A stretch of DNA of 10,913 bases, from assembly GCA_012728025.1 (NCBI GenBank), contig JAAYFX010000059.1:1-10913 (forward strand), given 5' to 3'. The position numbers and the translations under genes were made by a program. This document shows, one piece after another, positions 1 through 6,419 of the stretch (the stretch's first letter is position 1; every line of letters starts with the position of its first letter). This DNA comes from Clostridiales bacterium (GTDB lineage Bacteria; Bacillota; Clostridia; Oscillospirales; Oscillospiraceae). The notes under the pieces were generated by a model. That model was not told the DNA's origin and made no database searches. It saw nothing but the letters and a program-made list of their open reading frames with translations.

Positions 1-31
1 CCCGTCCATTATTCTACCGGAGGTGCTTAAA

Positions 32-340
32 GTGGAATGTCGCATTGAAGATTTTCGCTATAAAGAGGTGGTAAACGTCTGCGACGGTATGCGCCTCGGC
101 TATGTCAGCGACGTAATTATAAATATTGCAGCCGGCAGCGTTTTGGCATTAATAGTACCCGGACGCTGCAAGTTTCTTGGTTTATTCTGGCGGGAGGATG
201 ACTATATTCTCCCTTGGGAGTGTATCCGCAGGATAGGCGGGGATATAGTTTTAGTTGAGGTTTCAGGAGAATACAGACGGGGGCGGCGGGAAAAAAGACC
301 TTGGTTTACATGGCAATTTGATGAAAAAGCAAGCCTATAA
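32..340 (+). CDS. YlmC/YmxH-family sporulation protein (PRC-barrel)
   Basis: This is a small PRC-barrel protein of the YlmC/YmxH family, found in spore-forming Firmicutes; its biochemical role is not established. The family pattern is visible as an N-terminal strand (RIEDFRYKEVVNV), a DGMRLGYVSDV turn, and the ILPWECIRRIGGDIVLV segment that matches the usual 'PWEdIkkIGdDiIlV'. I chose GTG at 32, giving 102 residues, because GGAGG at 19-23 lies 8 nt upstream of it; the in-frame GTG at 23 overlaps that Shine-Dalgarno and cannot use it. Family members are usually about 80-90 residues, so the basic and aromatic tail (from EYRRGRREKRPW) is a modest extension. An intrinsic terminator begins inside the last codons, so this is the last gene of its transcript. 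YlmC and YmxH are close paralogues and I cannot choose between the names. Family assignment is confident and function is unknown. Confidence 0.85.
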   Translation: MECRIEDFRYKEVVNVCDGMRLGYVSDVIINIAAGSVLALIVPGRCKFLGLFWREDDYILPWECIRRIGGDIVLVEVSGEYRRGRREKRPWFTWQFDEKASL

Positions 341-352
341 AAGCTTGTTTTT
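325..352 (+). terminator. Intrinsic terminator overlapping the end of the YlmC/YmxH-type gene
   Basis: AAAAGCAAGC (325-334) pairs with GCTTGTTTTT (343-352) around an 8-nt loop. This gives a 10-bp stem with one G-U pair whose right arm merges into the T-run. The core CAAGC/GCTTG is only 5 bp, so efficiency may be moderate. Confidence 0.6.
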
Positions 353-509
353 CCTATGTTTACCCTTGCCTTTTATACCATTCTAACAACAGGCCATAGC
401 CTTATACAGCAACATCTATAAGACTCTTATGATATTTGACAGTTTTCTTTTCTCATTTAGCCCCTTTATTAGCTTAAATTCCAAATTCTTATGGCAACCT
501 TAAAAGCTC

Positions 510-538
510 TTGTATTTATTTTAATCTACCTTTATAAT
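510..538 (+). promoter_or_regulatory. Sigma-A promoter of pyc
   Basis: TTGTAT (510-515), a 17-nt spacer and a perfect TATAAT (533-538) predict a start near 545 and a leader of about 71 nt before the pyc ATG. The -35 matches consensus at only three of six positions. The region 353-509, between the preceding terminator and this promoter, holds no convincing gene; a TTGACA at 436-441 has no partner -10. Confidence 0.6.
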
Positions 539-547
539 GATACTGTC

Positions 548-581
548 AATTTGCAAGTTTCTGCTCCGCTTCTTGCAAATT
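548..581. promoter_or_regulatory. Inverted repeat in the pyc leader (candidate operator or RNA hairpin)
   Basis: AATTTGCAAG (548-557) and CTTGCAAATT (572-581) are perfect 10-nt inverted arms separated by 14 nt, starting about 3 nt after the predicted transcription start. No T-run follows, so it is not an intrinsic terminator. The position suits either a repressor site or a leader hairpin. The regulator is unknown. Confidence 0.45.
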
Positions 582-615
582 TACAAAATCTGACCATAAA
601 AGCGAGGGACTTAAA

Positions 616-3600
616 ATGGCCGAAAAGAAGTTTAAAAAAATTCTTGTAGCCAACCGCGGTGAAATAGCCATACGCATTTTCCGCGCCTGCTACGACCTTG
701 GCATTAACACTGTTGCGATATACTCAGACGAGGACACACTTACCCTTTTCCGCACCCGTGCGGACGAGGCTTACCTCATAGGAGAAAACAAAAGCCCTCT
801 GGGAGCGTATTTGGACATTCCCGCCATCATAAACCTTGCAAAGGCTAGGAATGTGGACGCCATCCACCCCGGTTATGGCTTCTTATCCGAAAATGCGGAA
901 TTTGCCAGAGCTTGTGAAGAAGCGGGCATAAAGTTTATCGGTCCGTCTTCCGATGTTTTAGACCAGATGGGCGACAAGCTCAACGCAAAAGCTGTGGCCT
1001 TAAAATGCAACGTACCTACAATTCCGGGTTGCTCCCGTCCTTTAAAGGATGCGGGCGAGGCTCTTGAAAAAGCTCAGGAGTTTGGTTTTCCCGTTATTTT
1101 AAAGGCTGCTGCCGGCGGCGGCGGCCGTGGTATGCGCCGTTGTGATACTCCGGAGGAAATCGGCCCTGCCTTTGAGCTTGTTCAAAGCGAGGCAAGAAAG
1201 GCCTTTGGAAACGACGATATTTTTATCGAGAAGTTTTTAGTGGAGCCAAAGCATATAGAGGTTCAAATTCTTGCCGACGAGCATGGCAATGTCTACCACC
1301 TTGGAGAGAGAGACTGCTCTCTCCAGCGCCGCTACCAAAAGGTTGTTGAGTTTGCCCCCGCCTTTTCCGTTGACGAAAAGGTTCGGAAAAGGCTTCATAC
1401 CGACGCTGTAAAAATTGCCGAAAGCGTTGGATACACAAACGTCGGCACTGTGGAGTTTCTTGTTGACAAAGACGGAAACCACTATTTCATAGAGATGAAC
1501 CCCCGTATTCAGGTGGAGCATACCGTCACAGAAATGGTGACGGGCATCGATATTGTCCGCTCTCAGATACTCATTGCTCAGGGGGAGCCTCTTTCAACTC
1601 ACCTTATCGGCTTAAACAGCCAAAACGATGTTAAAATGAGCGGCTATTCCATCCAGTGCCGTGTGACCACCGAGGACCCCTCCAACAACTTTGCTCCCGA
1701 CTGCGGCAAGATAACCTCCTATCGCACAGGGGGCGGCCTTGGCGTTCGTTTAGACGGGGGCTGTGCCGGAACGGGAGCTATAATCTCCCCTTACTACGAC
1801 TCTTTGCTTGTTAAAGTAACCTGCTGGGACAGCACCTTTGAAGGCTGCTGCCGCCGCTCTCTGCGGGCGATAAACGAGGTTCATGTAAGAGGTGTTAAAA
1901 CCAACATCCCCTTTGTAACTAACATTCTTCACCACCGCACCTTCCACGAGGGGCGCTGCCACACGAAGTTTATAGATGACACACCTATACTCTTTGACTT
2001 AAACTACACCCGTGACAGGGCAACAAGAGTTCTTAAGTATATTGCCAAAATTCAGGTGGATGACCCCGACGTAACCCGCCAGCAGTATACGCCTCCCCGC
2101 TACCCTCAGGTGGATTATCCGGCAAAATCGGGTTTAAAGCAGCTTCTGGACAGCGAAGGCCCTGATGCCGTCAAAAAGTGGGTGTTAGACCAGAAAAAGG
2201 TGCTCATAACAGACACCACCATGAGAGATGCTCATCAGTCTTTGCTTTCAACCCGTGTGCGCACCCGTGACATGGACTTGGGAGCCGAGGCCACAGCGGC
2301 AATTCTTGCCGACTGCTTCTCCCTTGAAATGTGGGGCGGGGCCACCTTCGACGTGGCTTACCGTTACCTTCACGAATCCCCTTGGGAGCGGCTGGACATT
2401 CTGCGGGAGAAAATCCCCAATGTTATGTTCCAGATGCTTTTGCGGGGAGCCAATGCCGTTGGCTACGCCAACTATCCCGACAATCTTATACGGGCCTTTG
2501 TTCAGGAAGCGGCAAGAGGTGGCATAGACGTTTTCCGTGTTTTTGACTCTCTTAACTGGATTCCCGGCATGGAGATTGCCATGGAGGAGGTCATAAAGCA
2601 AAACAAGATTTGCGAGGCCGCCATCTGCTATACGGGAGACGTTTTAAGTACTGCCACCGATAAATATACCTTGGAATACTATGTAAACATGGCAAAAGAG
2701 CTTGAAAAGCGGGGAGCCCACACCCTTGCAATTAAGGATATGTCCGGACTTTTAAAGCCCTATGCTGCCAAAAAGCTTGTCACTGCCCTTAAAAATGAAG
2801 TCGGCCTGCCCATACACCTGCACACCCATGACATCAGCGGCAATCAGGTTGCGGCCTATCTTCTGGCGGCGGAGGCAGGAGTGGACATTGTTGACGTGGC
2901 CATATCCTCCATGTCATCCCTTACAAGACAGCCTTCCATGAACGCTGTTGTGGCGGCTCTTGAGGGTACGGACAGGGCAACGGGTCTTGACCTTGACGAG
3001 CTTGAAAAGCTCACCGACTACTGGTCGGATGTTCGCCTTCGTTACGCAAACTTTGATGGAGGGATTAAGTATCCCGTTACGGAAATATACAAGTACGAGA
3101 TACCCGGCGGTCAGTATACCAATCTTCAGCCTCAGGTGGTTTCTTTGGGTCTTGGCCCCCGCTTTGAGGAAGTTAAGGAAATGTATGCCACCGTTAACGA
3201 TATGCTTGGTGACATTGTTAAGGTTACCCCCTCCTCTAAGATGGTTGGCGACCTTGCAATATTCATGGTTCAAAACGACCTGACTCCGGAAAACATCGTC
3301 ACCCGAGGAGAGGCTCTCACCTTCCCCGACTCTGTGGTTTCCTATTTCAAGGGTATGATGGGTCAGCCCGCTTGGGGCTTCCCCGAGGATTTGCAGCGGG
3401 TGGTGCTAAAGGGCGAAAAGCCCCTAACCTGCCGCCCCGGAGAGATTTTAGAGCCTGTGGATTTTGATGCTGTCAAGGAAAATATATCCCACTTCATTGA
3501 AAATCCCACCATGCGAAACGTTATTTCTTGGTGCTTCTACCCCAAGGTTTTAGAGGAGTTCTGGGCACACCGCAAGGAATATGGCTACCTTACCCGTATG

Positions 3601-4038
3601 AGCAGCCATGTGTTCTTCAACGGTATGGCCCTTGGGGAAACAAATAAGATAAGCATTGAGGACGGCAAAACACTGGTCATTAAATACATCGGCCTTGGCG
3701 ATATAAACGAGGATGGCACAAGAAACGTGCAGTTTGAGTTAAACGGTATGCGTCGTGAGGTTGCCGTTGCCGATAAAAATGCTGTTGCCACCGCAAAACA
3801 GGTTGTTATGGCTGACCCCGAGAATAAAAGTCAAATCGGTGCTTCCATCCCCGGCGCTGTCACAAAGGTGGGGGTCAAATCCGGTGATACCGTTAAGGAA
3901 AATCAGGTTATCGCTGTGGTTGAGGCCATGAAGATGGAAACAAGCGTTGTTGCCCGCATGGACGGAACTGTGGATGAGGTTTTGGTTAAAGCCGGTCAAA
4001 CCGTCACGGCAGGCGAGCTGCTTGTCACCATTAAGTAA
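616..4038 (+). CDS. pyc: Pyruvate carboxylase
   Basis: This is a biotin- and ATP-dependent cytosolic enzyme that carboxylates pyruvate to oxaloacetate, replenishing C4 acids. All three catalytic modules are in one 1140-residue chain, the normal length for the tetrameric form. Biotin carboxylase spans about residues 5-455: KILVANRGEIAIRIFRA at the start, the ATP-grasp glycine loop GGGGRGM at 167-173, and EMNPRIQVEH at 293-302 with the metal and bicarbonate residues. Carboxyltransferase spans about 528-800: DTTMRDAHQS at 533-542, the carbamylated-lysine motif IKDMSG with K707, and metal ligands H736 and H738. The conserved PYC/OADA C-terminal region follows, then a biotinyl domain with EAMKMET carrying the biotin-accepting K1106. 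ATG at 616 is preceded by GAGGGA at 604-609. Terminators on both sides make it monocistronic. No active-site residue I checked is missing. Confidence 0.98.
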   Translation: MAEKKFKKILVANRGEIAIRIFRACYDLGINTVAIYSDEDTLTLFRTRADEAYLIGENKSPLGAYLDIPAIINLAKARNVDAIHPGYGFLSENAEFARACEEAGIKFIGPSSDVLDQMGDKLNAKAVALKCNVPTIPGCSRPLKDAGEALEKAQEFGFPVILKAAAGGGGRGMRRCDTPEEIGPAFELVQSEARKAFGNDDIFIEKFLVEPKHIEVQILADEHGNVYHLGERDCSLQRRYQKVVEFAPAFSVDEKVRKRLHTDAVKIAESVGYTNVGTVEFLVDKDGNHYFIEMNPRIQVEHTVTEMVTGIDIVRSQILIAQGEPLSTHLIGLNSQNDVKMSGYSIQCRVTTEDPSNNFAPDCGKITSYRTGGGLGVRLDGGCAGTGAIISPYYDSLLVKVTCWDSTFEGCCRRSLRAINEVHVRGVKTNIPFVTNILHHRTFHEGRCHTKFIDDTPILFDLNYTRDRATRVLKYIAKIQVDDPDVTRQQYTPPRYPQVDYPAKSGLKQLLDSEGPDAVKKWVLDQKKVLITDTTMRDAHQSLLSTRVRTRDMDLGAEATAAILADCFSLEMWGGATFDVAYRYLHESPWERLDILREKIPNVMFQMLLRGANAVGYANYPDNLIRAFVQEAARGGIDVFRVFDSLNWIPGMEIAMEEVIKQNKICEAAICYTGDVLSTATDKYTLEYYVNMAKELEKRGAHTLAIKDMSGLLKPYAAKKLVTALKNEVGLPIHLHTHDISGNQVAAYLLAAEAGVDIVDVAISSMSSLTRQPSMNAVVAALEGTDRATGLDLDELEKLTDYWSDVRLRYANFDGGIKYPVTEIYKYEIPGGQYTNLQPQVVSLGLGPRFEEVKEMYATVNDMLGDIVKVTPSSKMVGDLAIFMVQNDLTPENIVTRGEALTFPDSVVSYFKGMMGQPAWGFPEDLQRVVLKGEKPLTCRPGEILEPVDFDAVKENISHFIENPTMRNVISWCFYPKVLEEFWAHRKEYGYLTRMSSHVFFNGMALGETNKISIEDGKTLVIKYIGLGDINEDGTRNVQFELNGMRREVAVADKNAVATAKQVVMADPENKSQIGASIPGAVTKVGVKSGDTVKENQVIAVVEAMKMETSVVARMDGTVDEVLVKAGQTVTAGELLVTIK

Positions 4039-4064
4039 AATAAGTTTCTTATAAAAACAAATTT

Positions 4065-4103
4065 ACGAAGCGCCTTAGTTTTAAGCCAAGGCGCTTCGTT
4101 TTT
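4065..4103 (+). terminator. Intrinsic terminator of pyc
   Basis: ACGAAGCGCCTT (4065-4076) pairs perfectly with AAGGCGCTTCGT (4088-4099) over 12 bp with an 11-nt loop, running into TTTTT at 4099-4103. It lies 27 nt after the pyc stop codon. Confidence 0.92.
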
Positions 4104-4237
4104 GCCGTACTGGGCGGCAAATTCAAGTAAAGTTCTGGTTATGACCATTAAATCTATGTTTCAGCTTAAAATATTACGAACACCTCGCAAAATACATGAA
4201 AAAGTTAAGTTTATATAGGCAAAAAAGAAAAAACACC

Positions 4238-4266
4238 TTGTATTTCAGTGCTTTCTTTGGTATAAT
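4238..4266 (+). promoter_or_regulatory. Sigma-A promoter of rpsB-tsf
   Basis: TTGTAT (4238-4243), a 17-nt spacer and TATAAT (4261-4266) predict a start near 4273. The hexamers and spacing are identical to the pyc promoter. The -10 lies inside the palindrome TTGGTAT-A-ATACCAA (4257-4271). Between the pyc terminator and this promoter (4104-4237) I see no gene, only AT-rich DNA with a short motif that recurs near 6319. Confidence 0.7.
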
Positions 4267-4272
4267 ACCAAG

Positions 4273-4388
4273 GCATTACACACGGCGGCGGATTTTCTTC
4301 CCCGTGGCGCTGTCGTAAAAACGACGTGCTGGGAAGGAAAGTGGATGCCGCCGGAGGTAAAAAAACAAAATTTTTAGGAGGAACACTA
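4273..4388 (+). ncRNA. Structured leader RNA upstream of rpsB (candidate S2 autoregulatory leader)
   Basis: The roughly 116-nt leader can fold from 4283 to 4353 as one long irregular hairpin. The outer stem is CGGCGGC (4283-4289) with GCCGCCG (4347-4353). The middle stem is TTTTCTTCCC (4293-4302) with GGGAAGGAAA (4331-4340), containing one G-U pair. Above it GGCGC (4306-4310) pairs with GTGCT (4326-4330), and the apical stem is GTCGT (4312-4316) with ACGAC (4321-4325) closing an AAAA loop. The middle stem has an asymmetric internal loop below it (GA opposite GTGGA) and CGT unpaired above it. The true Shine-Dalgarno is downstream at 4376-4381, while a second GGAGG (4353-4357) overlaps the base of the hairpin. 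rpsB-tsf is controlled by S2 binding its leader in gammaproteobacteria; a matching function here is inference from position and structure. Confidence 0.6.
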
Positions 4389-5135
4389 ATGTCAGTAGTA
4401 TCTATGAAACAGCTTTTGGAGGCAGGCGTACACTTCGGTCACCAGACCAGAAGGTGGAACCCCAAAATGGCCGAATACATCTATATGGAGCGCAACGGCA
4501 TCTATATCATCGACCTTCAGAAAACTGTTAAGAAGCTTGAAGAAGCATATGACTTTGTGCGGGACCTCTCTGCTCGGGGCGAAAGCATCCTTTTTGTCGG
4601 CACTAAAAAGCAGGCTCAGGATGCAGTCCGTGAAGAAGCCTCCCGTGTGGGTCAGTATTACGTCAACGCCCGCTGGCTGGGCGGTATGCTCACAAACTTC
4701 AAAACCATGCGCACCCGTATCGACCGCCTTGCCCAGCTTCGCAAGATGCAGGAGGACGGCACCTTCGATATGCTGCCCAAAAAGGAAGTTATAAAGCTTA
4801 GCAACGAAATTGCAAAGCTTGAAAAATATCTTGGCGGCGTTAAAGAAATGAAGAAGCTGCCCGGTGCACTTTTTGTTATTGACCCCCGCAAGGAGCACAA
4901 TGCTATTGCCGAGGCAAGAAAGCTTGGTATTCCCATCATCGCCATCGTAGACACCAACTGCGACCCCGATGAAATAGATTATGTCATCCCTGGCAACGAT
5001 GACGCCATCCGTGCCATCCGCCTCATCTCCGCCGCCATGGCCAGCGCCGTTCAGGAAGGCCGTCAGGGTGCTGATGCGGAAGTTGCCGAGGCTGCCGCAG
5101 AAGCGGAAGCAGCTGCCCCTGTGGCAGCGGAATAG
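4389..5135 (+). CDS. rpsB: 30S ribosomal protein S2
   Basis: S2 is a late-binding protein of the small ribosomal subunit, located between head and body and needed for S1 binding where S1 exists. The signature opening is clear: LLEAGVHFGHQTRRWNPKM at residues 9-27, then YIYMERNGIYIIDLQKTV, the ARWLGGMLTNF block, and the late ALFVIDPRKEHNAIAEA and PIIAIVDTNCDPD segments. ATG at 4389 gives 248 residues and is set by AGGAGG at 4376-4381 with a 7-nt gap. The reading frame stays open upstream to a GTG at 4326, but that stretch belongs to the folded leader and lacks S2 similarity. The Ala/Glu-rich tail after about residue 230 is typical of variable S2 C-termini. tsf follows after 56 nt with no terminator between, the conserved rpsB-tsf operon. 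Confidence 0.98.
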   Translation: MSVVSMKQLLEAGVHFGHQTRRWNPKMAEYIYMERNGIYIIDLQKTVKKLEEAYDFVRDLSARGESILFVGTKKQAQDAVREEASRVGQYYVNARWLGGMLTNFKTMRTRIDRLAQLRKMQEDGTFDMLPKKEVIKLSNEIAKLEKYLGGVKEMKKLPGALFVIDPRKEHNAIAEARKLGIPIIAIVDTNCDPDEIDYVIPGNDDAIRAIRLISAAMASAVQEGRQGADAEVAEAAAEAEAAAPVAAE

Positions 5136-5191
5136 GGCGAGGTCCCTTTTCCAATTTCTAAAAATCATACAATCGAGAGGAAGAATATACT

Positions 5192-6115
5192 ATGGCATTC
5201 ACAGCACAAGATGTTAAGACCCTGCGTGAAATGACCGGCGTTGGCATGATGGACTGCAAAAAAGCCCTTACCGCCTCCGACGGTAATATGGACAAGGCCG
5301 TGGAATGGCTCCGTGAAAAGGGCCTTGCCGCAGCGCAGAAAAAATCCGGCCGTATCGCCGCTGAAGGCATGGCCTTCGCCGATGTGGTAGACGGAGTTGG
5401 CGTTGTTGTTGAGGTAAACGCCGAGACGGACTTTGTTGCTAAAAACGAGCTTTTCGTAGATTTCACAAAGACCGTCGCCTCTGTTGTCGCCAAGGAAAAT
5501 CCTGCGGATGTTGAGACTCTCATGTCCCTAAAGTATCCGGAAAGCGAGCTTAACATTGAACAGATGCAGCAGGATAGGGTTCTTGTCATTGGCGAGAACA
5601 TCAAAGTTCGACGTTTCGCCCGTTATGACAGCGGTTTTTCCGTCCCCTATGTTCACATGGGCGGCCGCATTGGCGTTGTTGTAAACTTTGAGCTTTCCGA
5701 AGGACTTCAGAATAACGAAACCGTAATTGAGCTGGGTCGGGACATTGCCATGCAGATTGCCGCCATGAACCCCGCCTACCGTGATAAGTCCGACGTGCCT
5801 CAGGCAACCATGGATAAGGAGAAGGAAATTCTCACTAATCAGGCCAAGGAAGACCCGAAGAACGCCAACAAGCCTGAAAACATCATTGAAAAGATGGTTA
5901 CAGGCCGCATTGGCAAGTTCTATGAGGAAAGTTGCCTGCTCCAGCAGGAGTTTGTCAAGGGCGACAAGATTTCTGTTGAAAAACACGTTGCCGAGGTGGC
6001 AAAGGCCGTTGGCGGCACTATTGTTGTCCGTGGCTTCACCCGCTTTGAAAAGGGCGAGGGTATTGAAAAAAAGCAGGAAGACTTTGCAGCGGAAATTGCC
6101 AGCATGGTTAAATAG
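5192..6115 (+). CDS. tsf: Translation elongation factor Ts
   Basis: EF-Ts is the cytosolic nucleotide-exchange factor that releases GDP from EF-Tu. The N-terminal UBA-like domain (about residues 4-50) contains TLREMTGVGMMDCKKAL, and the TDFV motif at 79-82, which contacts EF-Tu near its magnesium site, lies in VNAETDFVAKNELF. The core subdomains follow, with VHMGGRIGVVV, RDIAMQIAAMNP and the conserved GKFYEESCLLQQEFVK segment. The chain is 307 residues, in the range for clostridial proteins and slightly longer than in Escherichia coli. ATG at 5192 has AGAGGAAG at 5176-5183 upstream. It is the second gene of the rpsB operon and shares its promoter. Two hairpins after the stop codon end the transcript. 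Confidence 0.98.
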   Translation: MAFTAQDVKTLREMTGVGMMDCKKALTASDGNMDKAVEWLREKGLAAAQKKSGRIAAEGMAFADVVDGVGVVVEVNAETDFVAKNELFVDFTKTVASVVAKENPADVETLMSLKYPESELNIEQMQQDRVLVIGENIKVRRFARYDSGFSVPYVHMGGRIGVVVNFELSEGLQNNETVIELGRDIAMQIAAMNPAYRDKSDVPQATMDKEKEILTNQAKEDPKNANKPENIIEKMVTGRIGKFYEESCLLQQEFVKGDKISVEKHVAEVAKAVGGTIVVRGFTRFEKGEGIEKKQEDFAAEIASMVK

Positions 6116-6149
6116 CAAACCAGCAAAAATCATTTAAATTAAATTTTAA

Positions 6150-6174
6150 TTGTGGCAAAATTCCTTTGCCGCAA
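6150..6174 (+). repeat. Hairpin in the tsf 3' untranslated region
   Basis: TTGTGGCAAA (6150-6159) pairs with TTTGCCGCAA (6165-6174) over 10 bp including one G-U pair, with a 5-nt loop. No T-run follows. It stands 5 nt before the terminator stem, so it may protect the 3' end or be a degenerate terminator. Confidence 0.5.
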
Positions 6175-6179
6175 CCTAT

Positions 6180-6231
6180 AAGGCATAAGGCCAACCGTCA
6201 GTTTTATCTTTCGGTCGGCCTTATGCCTTTT
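6180..6231 (+). terminator. Intrinsic terminator of rpsB-tsf
   Basis: AAGGCATAAGGCC (6180-6192) pairs perfectly with GGCCTTATGCCTT (6217-6229), 13 bp, and ACCG/CGGT (6194-6197 with 6212-6215) extends it past one mismatch. The T-run is short, TTTT at 6228-6231. Confidence 0.85.
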
Positions 6232-6259
6232 CCCACCTTAAAGGCAAAGTCTTAAGCCG

Positions 6260-6288
6260 TTGACAAAGCCCCATATAAAATCTATAAT
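6260..6288 (+). promoter_or_regulatory. Perfect-consensus sigma-A promoter of the lipid-kinase gene
   Basis: TTGACA (6260-6265) and TATAAT (6283-6288) are both exact, separated by the optimal 17 nt. The predicted start is near 6295, leaving a leader of about 125 nt. The stretch 6232-6419 contains this promoter, the dyad after it and a possible 12-codon reading frame, but no recognisable gene. Confidence 0.85.
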
Positions 6289-6302
6289 GACGGCAGTAGT
6301 TC

Positions 6303-6317
6303 AGTTTAAATTAAACT
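6303..6317. promoter_or_regulatory. Dyad AGTTTAA-A-TTAAACT (candidate operator)
   Basis: Perfect 7-nt inverted arms flank a single A about 8-22 nt after the predicted start. The position suits repression of the strong promoter just upstream. The binding protein is not known from this sequence. Confidence 0.4.
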
Positions 6318-6419
6318 ATAAATCTATATTTCAGGCTTAGACCCATGTAAAAAGCATCTTTATATCACAAGGTTAACTTAAGCTATGGTAAGTATATTTA
6401 AAACACCGGAGGGAGTAAT

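Noticed and set aside
1..30. Possible C-terminal end of an upstream gene, with TAA at 28-30
   Set aside because: Only nine residues (PVHYSTGGA) are visible, which is too few to tell a gene end from chance.
436..441. TTGACA upstream of pyc as a promoter
   Set aside because: No -10-like hexamer lies at 16-18 nt, whereas the pair at 510-538 has a perfect -10.
429..503. 24-codon frame between the first gene and pyc
   Set aside because: It has no Shine-Dalgarno, is AT-rich and ends before the pyc promoter.
4326..4388. Upstream GTG extension of rpsB by 21 codons
   Set aside because: The extension lies in the folded leader, has no S2 similarity, and the ATG at 4389 has an ideal AGGAGG.
4392..5168. 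Long open frame (258 codons) on the minus strand across rpsB
   Set aside because: It is fully antisense to a certain gene, resembles no family, and follows from the codon bias of rpsB. The same applies to open frames opposite pyc, tsf and the redox genes.
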